Source: Larix kaempferi (Eukaryota; Streptophyta; Pinopsida; Pinales; Pinaceae). Taken from it: DNA of 64,000 nucleotides. The position numbers and the translations under genes were made by a program. Every line of letters starts with the position of its first letter. Position 1 is the first letter of the stretch. This document shows positions 44,602 through 55,290 of this stretch, in pieces. Location: NCBI GenBank assembly GCA_027924585.1, contig BSBM01000486.1, positions 45,916,501 through 45,980,500 of the forward strand, written 5' to 3'. Under the pieces are notes generated by a model. It saw only the letters and a list, made by a program, of their open reading frames with translations. It ran no database searches and was not told the DNA's origin.

Positions 44602-45684
44602 CTAAAAAAGCATGTGCTTGTACTTGCTCTTCAAATCAAATGTGATGAGAACAAGTCCAATAGTATGAGAATGATCCTTGAACCTGTGATTCGAATCACC
44701 TGAGGTAGGATCAAATCTGTGAAAGTGCATATAGTCTTTTGTCTTCTCCTTCGAACCACCATGGGTGAGATTATGCCAAAAGTAACTATTACATGTTTGC
44801 TTGAACTCAAAATCAGATTTAAGACTTAAAAAATAGTTTCTTGAGATCTTCTTTGAACCAGCAGGGGTGAGATCAAAACTATCATATCGATGAGAAATTA
44901 TCCCAAGCAGTAATTGATTAGAACCCAATTTAGATACAAGACTTGAATCATGGTTTCTTGAGATCTCCTTTGAACCATGAGAGGTGAGATCAAAACCAGT
45001 AGATGCATGAGAAATTATCCCAAGCGAATGGCAATGTCCATATTCTTCAATGACCTTTTGAAAGCATGGAATTATGATCATATAGTAGTATAAAAGAGGA
45101 GATAGATAGAGAGGAGTGAATGCATTACCTTCAATAGCTGTTTTGACCTCCGAAATAATCATGTGATCATGATGCAAACCAACAAACTCTGGTGCAAGAG
45201 AGGATTTAGGACCTTCTGCAATATCTAGAGTGTGAGCTGGCATAGAAAGAGAAGAAATTTTGAGCATGAGTGTAGAATCTGCAAGTTCTTTGTGAACAAC
45301 TTCAATATGAGATGATACTGGTGCATGATCTGAGAGACCATCAAGAGGAGCAAATGCATCACTTTGTTTTCTTTCGAATGGGTTGGGACCAAGTCCTTCA
45401 TTCTCTCTGCCAAATATTTCATCCAGGTGATCCCATAGCTCTTTTGGTGATGAAAAATCAGGGAGGTCATATAACATCCAATCAGACATAGCATCCAACA
45501 TTGATCCAAAGGCTTCATCAACTTTATTTAACCAATCAATCTTCTCTTCAGAAGATTCGAACTCTCTTTCAAAACAGCAGTCAAAGAGATCATGGCTATT
45601 CAAGTATGCTATCATTTTTGGTTTCCAATCATCATAGCTAAGAGGAGAAAAAGGAGAAAGAGGAGTGATTTCTTCTGAATTCAT
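44602..45684 (-). CDS. Gag-like protein (copia UBN2/DUF4219 type), about 360 aa
   Basis: The frame is open from 45816, next to the primer site, but the first sensible start is MNSEEITPLSPFSPLSYDDW at 45684. The region SYDDWKPKMIAYLNSHDLFD and WMLYDLPDFSSPKELWDHLD resembles the N-terminal capsid segment of plant copia Gag (W-x-x-K...Y...AKELWD-L). The C-terminal half has two or three degenerate repeats (GIISHASTGFDLTSHGSKEI, GIISHRYDSFDLTPAGSKKI, and a weaker third). There is no zinc knuckle, protease or pol. The frame is uninterrupted, so it may still be translated. It probably forms particles or is a cis-acting relic. Confidence 0.7.
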   Translation of the reverse strand: MNSEEITPLSPFSPLSYDDWKPKMIAYLNSHDLFDCCFEREFESSEEKIDWLNKVDEAFGSMLDAMSDWMLYDLPDFSSPKELWDHLDEIFGRENEGLGPNPFERKQSDAFAPLDGLSDHAPVSSHIEVVHKELADSTLMLKISSLSMPAHTLDIAEGPKSSLAPEFVGLHHDHMIISEVKTAIEGNAFTPLYLSPLLYYYMIIIPCFQKVIEEYGHCHSLGIISHASTGFDLTSHGSKEISRNHDSSLVSKLGSNQLLLGIISHRYDSFDLTPAGSKKISRNYFLSLKSDFEFKQTCNSYFWHNLTHGGSKEKTKDYMHFHRFDPTSGDSNHRFKDHSHTIGLVLITFDLKSKYKHMLF

Positions 45685-45816
45685 TGAAGTTGTGGAAGAC
45701 CTGCAAAAACGATATAGAATATCTGCAATTGCTACTGCTGCAACTGCTGCACTCGAAATCTTGGTAATAACCTGCAAAAAAATCTCAAGAATGGAGATAA
45801 ACAATACTCTCAACAT

Positions 45817-45827
45817 GCTCTGATACC
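45817..45827 (-). other. Primer-binding site of the small element
   Basis: The complement of GCTCTGATACC is GGTATCAGAGC, an initiator-Met type site abutting the LTR. Confidence 0.9.
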
Positions 45828-46557
45828 TGTGAAAATCCTCACAACAGATCTAAGAGATGATGTATACCTCACAAGAATAATTATGATTAAGCAGGAAAAT
45901 AGAAGAAGAGTGAACAATACAGTATAATGAGCAACAAAATAATATGGTACAGTAGAACTCAGATAGAAGCAGTAATACTTCACACACACTAGATTATTAA
46001 TCACAAATGGACATATAAATAATACAATGCATGAGGAATTCGAATGCCTAAGGTGGAAATTCGAATTAGCCTTCATGGAGTGATCAAAGGATCACTGGAG
46101 TGTCATCGGAGCACAACTAGTATCATCGGAGCACAACTGGAAGTATTCATCATCATCAATGGAGTCATCAATGCTCAAGTAACTATCAACCATAAGTCAA
46201 ACTAAATTTGGTAGGTGTAACTAAGTGTAACTCTGTGTAACTAAGTGTAACTGAGTGCAACTGAGTGTAACTAAGTGTAAACTGAAGACAATTGGACTGG
46301 TAGGTGAAGAAGGGCGAGTTTCTCCCTAAAATCAAGGAAGAAGGGCGCATTAAGTAACTGGAGGGATAAAAATAAATAGTGAGAAGCTCCTGGGGGCTGG
46401 CTAACTAAGGGATAGGTGCTGGACTGATTATTGGGATGCATGCAAAATGCATGCAAACCCTAGAATGCATGCAAACCCTAAAAGTGCATGCATGACTGAA
46501 AATGTAAATGATCAAAATACTGGTGGGATTAGGATGGAGTATAGGAATATCCTAACA
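45828..46557 (-). repeat. 5' LTR of the small element
   Basis: 730 bp. It differs from the left copy by scattered substitutions and one extra 18-bp copy of a GAATGCATGCAAACCCTA unit near 46460. Confidence 0.93.
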
Positions 46558-46603
46558 CGGTGGGTCATGTAATTATGATGCTGAGAGCATAGGAGACATT
46601 GAT

Positions 46604-47108
46604 TTGCCATTGAGGTATAAACATCTAGTGCAACGATGGGTACCTAATATGCTACCTCAAGTGGACACATATTTCTTCATCAATGGGAGGATGTATCGCA
46701 TTGCTCCTTCGTCCTTACATGGATTGGGGCTATTTTCCATGGATGGAATAAAGGTCTACTATGGCACTGTAACTGAATTGATGGAGTATGTAGGACCACT
46801 ATACAGATACAATAATTGGTTGATCTTGGTTCAATATACTCAAGTATGCGGAGATACGGAGTTTCCACGAATTATATTCAAATAGCAGAAAACAATAAAA
46901 ACAAAGGGGCAACTATGTATATTGATGGGAGACCAAAAGCGTTTGGAAACGTTGCTGGATTTATAAATAGTACATGACCAGTGACAACAAATAAGCTACC
47001 AAATTGCAAATTCGAGGCACGCGAACATCATCGTATATTTGTATGTGCAATAAAAACAATACTTGCAGGTGAAGAGTTGTTGATCGGTTACAAATTAAAT
47101 AGAATAGA
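46604..47108 (+). pseudogene. SET-domain segment
   Basis: The first part encodes YFFINGRMYRIAPSSLHGLG and LFSMDGIKVYYGTVTELMEY, matching the S-x-x-HG-x-GLF...I-x-x-G...EY-x-G opening of SET domains. After a frame change near 46840 it reads YIDGRPKAFGNVAGFINST, a TGA at about 46975, then NCKFEAREHHRIFVCAIKTI and LAGEELLIGYKLNRID. GNVAGFINS corresponds to the N-x-x-RFINHS substrate/cofactor motif and GEELLIGY to the GEELTYDY motif. The usual HSC is not preserved and no Cys-rich post-SET is seen, so catalysis is doubtful. The frame runs straight into the first repeat exon unit. Confidence 0.7.
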
Positions 47109-48017
47109 TGTGGCTTCCACGGTCCAGGGGAACTGTGGACCGTCAAAAACTATGCCTCATCATGTAAATGTTAAATGCAGTATCTAAACATGACTACAAT
47201 AACTGAATGTTTTTTTTTTTTTTTTGTCTATTAACATTCGATTTCCACTGTTGTCATTCACTTTATTCATGCTTATTATGAATATTTTCATGTGATTACA
47301 TCGTGATTACACTGCTATGAATATCTCATTTTTTTTTATGATGCATTTATTGACTATTGACGTTTGTTTAGGGTGATGGCAGTGGAAATGTACATGCTTC
47401 TTCCACGGTCCAGGGTGACTGTGGAAGGTCAGAAATTATGCCTCGTCAGGTAAATGTTAAATATAGTAAATAAATATGACTACAACAACAAGATGTTCCG
47501 ATTTTCGTTGTTAGCATTCATTTTTTCAGTGCTTATTGTTAATATTTCCATATGAAATCATGCTTATTAAACTGCAGCAGGAGTCTGCTCATGGCCATGG
47601 AGCAGAACATGTATCTTCCACTACTGAGGTAAAAATTATTATTGATGCAATATCTCATTTTTCTTTATGTTACAATTATTTACTATGAAGTAAACATTTA
47701 TTTATTGATTGATTGTGTCAGTGTGGCGCCATTGGAAAGGCACGTGCTGCTACCATGGTCGAGGGTGGGCGTGGAAGGTCACACTCTGTGGCCCATCAGT
47801 TAATTGTTTAGTAAAATAACTAAATTTTTTGATTTAGGATGTTAACATTCAATGTCCACTATTGACAATCACATTTTTATGAGCTTGTGATGGACTACTG
47901 GTTCATTTTTATGACATTATGATGGATTACTGGTTCATTCAGGACCATGGAAAGGCACCTGCTGCTTCCACGGTGACAGTTCATTGTGGACACTCACCAA
48001 CCATAACACCGCGCCAG
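47107..48017 (+). repeat. Serially related short exons separated by introns
   Basis: Related coding units lie at 47107-47163 (end of the SET exon, VASTVQGNCGPSKTMPHH), 47372-47449 (HASSTVQGDCGRSEIMPRQ), 47722-47799 (AATMVEGGRGRSHSVAHQ) and 47943-48017 (APAASTVTVHCGHSPTITPR). A shorter exon at 47581-47628 has HVSSTTE. Each full unit is 75-78 bp, phase 0, ends in CAG and is flanked by AG and usually GTAA. This is what repeated duplication of an exon with its intron would produce. Confidence 0.7.
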
Positions 48018-48877
48018 GTAAGTGTTAGTGCATAATAGTGACTTAATCTTCATTACAATATCAATATTTGAATGATGTTAAAATTATATTGCTTAACTTA
48101 AATTATTGTTTGATGAATTTAGTCACGTCCAGCCGATCTAGGTGATGAGGGGTATGAGGAAGACATTTTGTATTCCACTAACCCACTGCACACTTTTAGA
48201 ATAGCCTTGAAAAAGGAAAACATAGAAATGCTTGCCTTGGCTCGCAAAAGGCCCTTGACACAAGAGAACAGGGCAAGGATTCAATAGCTGGAAGATGAAA
48301 TACAATTGTATGGAGTAAGTGGCATCTTCACAATTTTTTTTAAGCTATGACGTGATTTCATATCTGATATTATGTTTTTTATTTTTCCAAGTGATCTGAT
48401 AAAGTAAATTTTATTGTTTATAGGAGTTTTTAAAACCCATGACTACAGAACCTGCCCCGATAGGTATAGGTAGCAGTGATGGTCCAATGAAGCAAAAAAG
48501 AAGCAATGTACTAATGAGTCTTTTTGGCACTCCTGCAGTTGGCCTCGAATCCATTGATGACAACATTGATGAGAGAGAGCATGATGCCATGCCGGAGCCT
48601 GATGCTATGCCTCAACATGATGAGACAGAGCCTATCACTCCACATGACTCTGGAGATGAACATACTGTAGACAACCAGGATAGTTTTCCTGGAGCAGCAC
48701 GAGTTAAAAGCACCGAATCACTCGATCTCACCTTTCTGGTGGATGACTCTTGTGTTCCTATCAAGATCCAAAAGATTTCTGGTTTTTATTAATTAAATTA
48801 TTCATTTTAATCATGAAATTGAAATAGTCATATGTTGAAATTATTTTAAATTAATGGATTACATATTTAATTTGTAG

Positions 48878-49420
48878 GAAACAATGTATTCTACATGCAT
48901 TTGAATGACAAAGCCTTGGAGCTGTTTGGCCCCACCATTTGCACATGGTGGAATAGCCAAGATAGCAATAAGAGAGATGAATTGATGGACCACATGGTCA
49001 ACTTGTTCGGCAATGCTTTCAATAGGAAGGTTGTTGCAAGGTTGGCCGGTGAGAATTTGAAATATACTAGGGCCCAATATAGGGAAATATTGCAAGCTGA
49101 CCTCAAGCATGAGCGCCCTGCCATGGTTCCGGAGAAAGAGTGGAAGGCACTCATAGATGATGCAAATGAGAACTTGCTTAAAAGACAAGCAAAACAACCA
49201 CAGCTTGGTAAAGCAAGGTACAACATATATAATCTTTTTACTAAAATAAGCTCAATTATTTTTTTCTTTTTTGTTTTAAGTGAGATTTTTGATATCTAAG
49301 GTTTTCAAAATTTTCATATATAGGCTACCTGACACCTCCAAAGCAACCAAGGCTAGAATGGAAAAGCAAAAGCAGCATAGACTGGGCTAGGGTGGCTATA
49401 GAAAACTAAGAGCGAGAATC
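48878..49420 (+). pseudogene. Transposase_24 (Ptta/En/Spm) TnpA-like domain
   Basis: After the linker exon (48424-48780) the splice joins to MHLNDKALELFGPTICTWWN. It continues RDELMDHMVNLFGNAFNRKV, NLKYTRAQYREILQADLKHE, RPAMVPEKEWKALIDDANEN and LLKRQAKQPQLGKAR. The second exon encodes KARMEKQKQHRLG, a TAG, then GGYRKLRARI. The P-x-x-VP-x-x-W-x-x-LI segment followed by the basic region and HRLG-GGY motif is characteristic of the plant Transposase_24 family, the TnpA-type DNA-binding partner of TNP2. Family assignment is by pattern. Confidence 0.65.
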
Positions 49421-50599
49421 GTAAGTATTAAATGATTAATTGTTGGGAATATTTATTTAACAATACAGAACAAATATCGGATTTTGATATTGGAAATTTT
49501 GAAATGTGTTATCATGCATTGCAGGGAAATACGTTCCAAGATGCTGCCGCCGATGAAGACCTAAAGCTTGGTTTCAGGTTTTGTTTTGAAAGTGTGGTTG
49601 AATATCGGAAAAGCTTGGGGTAGACTCCAATCTCCCCAATGATGCAAATGCAAGTATATCACCAATGTTAGTATACTATTATAGTCTATTCAGTACTTCT
49701 GATTATATCACCCATAACTAAAAATTTATGTTTGTTTTTAAGCAACAATGCAACCGCAGCAGTGAATCTAGCGGTACACAGCAAGTACTAGTTGATGTTG
49801 GGGTGCACATGTCCCATGATAGTGAGGAGCATAGCGTCCATTCTGGTATGTATGCTTTGAAAATAGAAATATCTACCGTGATTAGATATATATATTTCCT
49901 GACGTATACTTATAAATTTTCTTCTTTCAATGAAAGACCATGCAACTCAAGAGCCTGAACTACAAGAGGAAGCAACTATACCTCCAATTAACACCCCAAT
50001 TGTCACCTCTACAACGACTGGTGAAGAAAAATATTGTAATTTAAATAAAAAAATGAAATATTTATTTCAATAATAGTTCTACGTCATATATATATGCTAA
50101 TTTCCGTTGTTGCAGTTCACAGCCCTACAGAACTGCCTCCATGCCTTGCTCAGCGACATACAAGAAGTGGCATAAATGAGGGCATGGAAACACATACAAT
50201 AATAGGAGATATTGCAGTAAATACTGCGCCATTGGATGATTGTGATACCCCACTCGCAAGTTTTTTACATGCAAAGAAACATAAAACAATGAAAAAGTAG
50301 ATGCAACATAAATTCATGATTTGTATTTTGATGGATGTTGATGTTGTTAGTATGAAACATTGTTAGTATGCTACATCGATAACTTTTATTTGGTATAGTT
50401 ACGAGGTACTTATCTTTAATTTGATGCTCTAAGGAATTTTCCCATTTATATGTTTTATTTTCTTAGAATTTGAGTTTTAAATTTAAATGTCATCACAAGT
50501 CTCAAAACATTGATTCTATTTATATTAGATATATTAGATGTGTTCATCATGACTTTGATCATCATCACTCTTTATAATTTGATTACTTCCCATTACATC

Positions 50600-51160
50600 T
50601 CAAGGACCAATTTCAGCAAAGGGACTAGAGAGGAGTGCTGAAGTTGATAGAGATCAAATTTATGTTGTAAAATCTTGTACTATTGCTTTAGCACTATTCA
50701 AAAATAGTACCACACTTCAGATCTAATTTTTGGTTAAATGTTGACATGGATATCTTCAACTATACCTCTGTTATTGTTATATGATCGATATGTTTAATTT
50801 ATTACACGTTACTGAAAGAGATAAAAATTATGTTATAAAATATTTTACTGTTGGTTTAGCATTGTTCAGAAATAGTACCGTTTTATCATTCAGCTGTAGA
50901 ATTGTTATGTTACTGTACCTTTCTTTCATCTGTGTGCTAAATTATTATAGTATGTGGACTGCATAAACCTGTTTGAGGTCTGTACTTAACTTTACATCTC
51001 GAGGACCAACTTCGGCACAAGGACCACAGAGGAGTGCTGAAGTTGATAGAGATCAAAATTTATGTTGTAAGATCTTGTACTATTGCTTTAGCACTATTCA
51101 GAAATAGTACCAAACTTCAGATCTGATTTTTGGTTAAATGAGATCTTCAACTATACCTCT
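50600..51160. repeat. About 400-bp tandem repeats, left part
   Basis: Units start AGGACCAA(C/T)TTC at 50603 and 51003. Each contains GAGTGCTGAAGTTGATAGAG, a CACTATTCARAAATAGTACC stretch and CTTCAACTATACCTCT. The second unit is interrupted at 51161 by an LTR element and resumes at 58487. The preceding 300 bp (50304-50600) hold no feature beyond AT-rich sequence. Confidence 0.85.
51156..51160. repeat. Target-site duplication CCTCT (left copy)
   Basis: CCTCT lies here and at 58482-58486, just outside the LTRs. Confidence 0.92.
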
Positions 51161-52722
51161 TGTTAGTACCTATTTTGTGCTAAGCACTAAGCATTTGAAG
51201 GGGTCCAGACCCATGGAGAGCGGAGCAAGGCCTAATTTCCTTAAGCCACATGCCCAATAAAAGTGAAAATCAAACAAATTTCAAGCACTTGCCCCCCAAA
51301 GCTAAGATGAAATAACGAAATATTGCAATAGTGATGGACGACCCAGATCAGTAAGCTAAGGAGATCTACAGTCCATATAGATTCGAATTTTAACATACAA
51401 AAGGGGCAAAATCAAAGCTAAATGCAATTTTATGTGAAGGCATGGGGGTTTTACACTGAAAATGACTGTTTTAGTCATCATTTTGCAACAGTTGTTTTGG
51501 CCAAACTAGAAGGAATTTTGGAAAACTGAGAGATTTTTATCTCCAGCATGGACGAATCTCCAATAACCTCTCTCAGAATCTGCACAGGTGTCACGGTTTA
51601 AGAGAATCGAAGGGTTTTGCAGAGGGTAATTTTCTGGTTTTCGCGTTTTCTTCGTGAGTCAGCATTTTCCAGAGCAGATCCTGGCCAATTGGAGGCGAAA
51701 CTGAGGAAATGGAAAGAGGTTTTTCTTTAGCATGGACCAATATACAAAAAACTATTTCAGTTTTTACACAACTATAACCATTTGGGATATACAACCGTCG
51801 CACCGAGAGACTTTTTTCAGTAGTCCGCGGCCAAAATTGTTCCGGATTTGTTGAAACCGACTCTTAAGTTCTTGAATCTCTTTGTGTAGGTGTGCAATAT
51901 TGTTGTAACAGTTTCTTACTAAGATAGCTCGATCCTAGCGCTAAATAGATCTATAAATTGAATGTAATAGAAGAAGAATGGGTTGGAAAATCAAATGGGT
52001 GAGGCCTTGGGAGAGCTTTGCTCTGTTTTGAAACATTTTCTTGAATAAATTGCAGTGATTGAAGCTAGTTTTAATGGCTGAGATCCCTATGTCATTCTCC
52101 TCACAGTCTGTTCATCTCCTTCCCCATGTGAATTTGTGTTTCTTTCATTTTTTATCCATTTTGTGAATGCTTAATTCATGCTTGGTTTAGTGTAGTATTT
52201 GAATGAAATTCATAGAAATAATGCTCTGTTCAAGTCTTACTAAGCACTTCACAATTAATTTCTGCTAAAGTTGGCATAGGATTCATCCTTGTTAGATGCC
52301 CAATGCTGATGGACTGTTTCTAGTTTCTTCCTTATCATCAAATTAACAGCTCTTTGACTGTGAATGGGTGCCTACCTTGCCTTAGTTTTGACATCCATAG
52401 CAGCAGCACTGTATTTGTTTTAAGTTTCATGTTTTGACTCCATTGCCCAATAGTCTTATGATTTTCTCTCCAAACAATGTTTAAATCATCTTTGTTTCCG
52501 GTAGAAATACGATCTTCTGCATCTGTTTTGATTGAATATCTTGAATATGAAAGCTGGTGTGTTTCCTCATTATTGACAATCTTGATGGTTTCCAGTTTTT
52601 CATGTGTTTATAGAGAGAGCCCTCTCTATCTGTGTTGGGTCAGAAGCACAGATTAAAAATTGGCTAGTAGTTACCCCAGATTGCCCTCTCCACAACCTAG
52701 GGGGTCAATTTTGGTGTTAACA
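51161..52722 (+). repeat. 5' LTR of the 7.3-kb element
   Basis: 1562 bp, starting TGTTAGTACCTATTTTGTGC and ending GGTGTTAACA. A TATA-like CTATAAATTG is present near 51950. Confidence 0.93.
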
Positions 52723-52725
52723 AAT

Positions 52726-52743
52726 TGGCGCCGTTGCCGAGGA
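52726..52743 (+). other. Primer-binding site, TGGCGCC type
   Basis: TGGCGCCGTTGCCGAGGA follows the LTR by 3 bp, as in Athila/Tat elements. Confidence 0.92.
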
Positions 52744-52990
52744 CAGATTGTCTTATCATCCCTGGGAGAACAACAAAGTTCAGATCTGGATGTTGATGGT
52801 GAACAACAGTCAAACATTGAGAAGGTTGTATCATTCACCTGGCGACTCCACTTATCAAATTCCAGTATGAAGGTGACTCCATTGGGAGGATCAGTGACTC
52901 CAGATCATAATGTTGAAGGTTTCATGGCGACTCCACCGGTTAAACAGCTTCAAAGTTTGAAGGGCTAATTCAGTTTCTTCATCAAATCAA

Positions 52991-53587
52991 ATGGCAGGGT
53001 ATGTGGGAATTCCTGCTTCTGTTGATGGTTTTAAAGAATATTTTTATATGTATGATGATGATAAAATTAAAGAAGCTTTCTCTAAATTCTTATCCATGTA
53101 TTTGAAGTCATGTAAATGTTCCTCCAAGGATAAGACTAGTTTCTTGAAAGAGTTTGCTAAAAAAATCAATGGAGAGCTTGAAGCCCTAGAAGCGCAGATT
53201 CAGTGCCAAGGCTTTCATTCATATTTTGAAAAGTTTTCTCAGCCTCCTCTAGATGTTAATATTGGAGAATGTTTCATGTCTAGAGATGAGTCTTATGACC
53301 CAAAACCATATATGCAAGTGAAAGATACCTATGGAGAAGCCATGTATGATGACCAAGTCACAAAGTGTTGTAGGAGGCAGCCAGAAATCCATAATTTTTA
53401 TGACCCTGTAGGTGAATATATGGAAGGGTTTTGCAGTGTCAATTTACAGCCATATTTTCACTTTGAAGATGAAAGGAATCATTGTTGTCCTATGCTATCT
53501 TATCCCCTGGTATTGACTGATTTCAAGCATGGTGGAGGAGTCCAATTGTCCAACCATTTGCTTGATTGGCATTTCTGCATTATTTAA
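52991..53587 (+). CDS. 198-aa unidentified frame at the gag position
   Basis: It starts MAGYVGIPASVDGFKEYFYM and ends LLDWHFCII. It contains Lys/Glu-rich and Cys-containing stretches (SKDKTSFLKEFAKKINGELE) but no Gag capsid signature or zinc knuckle that I recognise. The leader before it (52793-52970) has the repeated GGCGACTCCACT phrases also seen in the element at 9.6 kb, supporting a shared lineage. The frame is intact. It may be a reduced Gag or an element-specific protein. The following kilobase (53588-54617) holds a 126-bp duplication and AT-rich sequence. Confidence 0.45.
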   Translation: MAGYVGIPASVDGFKEYFYMYDDDKIKEAFSKFLSMYLKSCKCSSKDKTSFLKEFAKKINGELEALEAQIQCQGFHSYFEKFSQPPLDVNIGECFMSRDESYDPKPYMQVKDTYGEAMYDDQVTKCCRRQPEIHNFYDPVGEYMEGFCSVNLQPYFHFEDERNHCCPMLSYPLVLTDFKHGGGVQLSNHLLDWHFCII

Positions 53588-53940
53588 TTGAGCAGAGAGT
53601 TTGGTAGATTAGAGTAAGTAGGCAATTGGAATAAGCTTGACATGGCGAGCAACTTGCTTCTGAATGTACAGTTTCAGTTTGGGTTTGATTTCAAGCTTCT
53701 TCGATTTTCAACGTTCTTTAGTTTTCAATTTTCAACATGAACATATTTTCAGCACGTACAGTTCAGTCTTCAATTTCGATTTTCAGTTCAGAAGCATAAG
53801 GGTGGATTTTCTAGTTTTTAGTATGGATTTCAGTCTTCAGCTTCAAAGTGCAGTTCATAGAGCTTTCAATGTAGTTTTTGAGTCAATGGCTACATTATTA
53901 AGGAAAAAATGGGAGCTTTAAGAAAAAGAAAAGGAAGGCT

Positions 53941-54190
53941 TTAGGCATAAAAAAGAAAGATGGATTTTTATTGAGTATGTCGGCTTGGTATTTTTGGGTT
54001 AAAGTTTAAATTTTTATGAGAATTGCAAAAGAATGTTTTAAACTTCAATATACAGCCGAAAGATGGATTAGGCATAAAAAAGAAAGATGGATTTTTATTG
54101 AGTATGTCGGCTTGGTATTTTTGGGTTAAAGTTTAAATTTTTATGAGAATTGCAAAAGAATGTTTTAAACTTCAATATACAGCCGAAAGT
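53941..54190. repeat. 126-bp tandem duplication
   Basis: Two nearly identical copies (about 53944-54065 and 54070-54190) contain GGCATAAAAAAGAAAGATGG and end ATATACAGCCGAAAG. Confidence 0.95.
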
Positions 54191-54617
54191 TCGAATCTAA
54201 GTGAAAATGAAGGTTCTAAATTTAATTTTTAGACCAAAATTAAATTAAGCAATGGAGTAACAGAGTATTCAGGCCAGCCCATGCACACAAGTCCAAGTGT
54301 CAGCTGCCAAGTCAAATGGCGGTCCACGTACACCATTGCACGCCAAGCCACCATCTCACTCACGACCCTAGCCTTCATTTCTTTCTTAGTATATTTTAAA
54401 TAATGGTGTGTATATAAATAGTTGATGTACCCTTCTCTTCTTAAATGTGGGATATTGATATAAAGACAGTTAAAAATATGTATATGCACAAGGCGTGAAG
54501 CGAAAGGCAAATTCCCAAGTGTGATGGGTGTCGTTTTTTAGTGGGGAAAGTTGTTGTTCTTTCTATGAAGAAGTCAGTAAACAAAGTCGAATGGTAGGGG
54601 ATGGCTGCGCGGCATTC

Positions 54618-54965
54618 TTATCTCACAAGCCTTTTCATAATCGAGAGAGTTGAAATGTGCTCTTGCAAGTCTGCATAAATAGTCTGCCAGTCGAGAATTA
54701 TCATCTGTTGCCTTCGGAATTTCAATAATTGATTCACAAGCCTCCACGGCATTATCAAAATTTCATGAAGCTCCATACAATTCAACAAGTTCCTGGAAAT
54801 AGATCTACAATGCAAGGCATAAGTAATGACTGCAAGACTTCTGCCATGATGAGGGTAGGAATGAGCAGAACGCTCACCCAACCAGAGAAGCCGTTCTTGC
54901 CAATTATTCCTTGACCTTTCTATTCCAACAGCACCAAAAATCTGATCAGCATCGTCTTTCCTCAC
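54618..54965 (-). pseudogene. Unidentified host-like coding fragment
   Basis: A 115-codon minus-strand frame (DADQIFGAVGIERSRNNWQE, LLWLGERSAHSYPHHGRSLA, ALHCRSISRNLLNCMELHEI) has balanced composition and helical character, unlike shadow frames. I do not recognise the family. Its position inside a retrotransposon and opposite orientation suggest a captured gene piece. Confidence 0.3.
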
Positions 54966-55071
54966 ACATGGTCAGTGCTACCTCCAGTGCTGTATCTGAG
55001 CAATAGAAGGATAACATAGCTACAGAATGGTGCAGAACTTGCAACTATGACGTCTTGTACATCTCTCCTAC

Positions 55072-55290
55072 TTGAAAGAGATTGTGATGCTCACGATGTG
55101 GCCGGAGGATGAGGACAGGGACGCATTTCAGAAGTCTAAAGCAAGAGAACGTAATATTTACAGGACAGATTCTTATCTAGAGAGACTTTTACTAACCATA
55201 CAGGTCTTGGGTATCGCCTGCATAGCAATTGCAATCAGAATTGAAGAGAATCAACCTCACAAAATTAAGGTTCATGGAAATAGTGGAAGG
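55072..55290 (+). pseudogene. Cyclin-box fragment (SDS-like)
   Basis: The frame contains KARERNIYRTDSYLERLLLT followed by LGIACIAIAIRIEENQPHK. The LGIAC-x-x-IA-RIEENQP string is typical of the cyclin box of plant SOLO DANCERS-type meiotic cyclins. The sequence before it (CTAAC...ATACAG, then GTCTTGG) looks like a branch point and acceptor, so the fragment may retain a genomic exon border rather than be processed. Only about 20-45 residues match. The downstream part (55321-56398) shows an 85-bp tandem duplication (around 55370 and 55448) and no recognised gene. Confidence 0.55.

Larger units (their letters stand above)
43669..46557 (-). mobile_element. Small gag-only minus-strand LTR retrotransposon
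   Basis: 2.9 kb with LTRs at 43669-44370 and 45828-46557 (TGTGAAAATCC...ATCCTAACA). A primer site (45817-45827) and a purine tract (44371-44381) show minus orientation. The internal 1.46 kb has one Gag-like frame and no pol, so the element needs a helper. Flanking 5-mers TGGTC and CGGTG are compatible with a TGGTG target duplication mutated once on each side. Fusing the flanks restores a reading frame (ANGGSCNYD), so it inserted into an exon of the SET gene. Confidence 0.9.
46558..50300 (+). pseudogene. SET-domain plus TnpA-like multi-exon transposon gene
   Basis: Conceptual exons 46558-47163, 47372-47449, 47581-47628, 47722-47799, 47943-48017, 48123-48314, 48424-48780, 48878-49217, 49324-49420, 49525-49651, 49743-49845, 49937-50020 and 50116-50300 join in phase through nearly all junctions with AG/GT sites. 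The order is SET domain, a series of 16-26-residue related exons, an acidic linker, a Transposase_24-like domain, then a Ser/Thr/Glu-rich tail ending HAKKHKTMKK-stop. Only a few lesions are seen: a frame change near 46840, stops near 46975, 48284, 49388 and 49621, and one lost donor at 47800. It shares the strand of the TNP2 gene to the left and may be the second gene of the same CACTA element. SET proteins methylate lysines; activity here is unproven. Confidence 0.65.
6323..50303 (+). mobile_element. Candidate CACTA (En/Spm) transposon, heavily interrupted
   Basis: The TNP2-type transposase gene (6437-19141) and the SET/TnpA-like gene (43.6-50.3 kb) are both on the plus strand. CACTA elements classically carry a TNP2/TnpD gene and a TnpA-like gene, so the two may belong to one element whose interior was filled by at least five later LTR insertions. 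No CACTA/TAGTG terminal inverted repeats were found, so both the outer limits and the common membership are inferred. Tandem repeats at 19.4-20.4 kb and about 50.6-58.8 kb could be subterminal arrays. The alternative is two unrelated CACTA relics. Confidence 0.4.
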
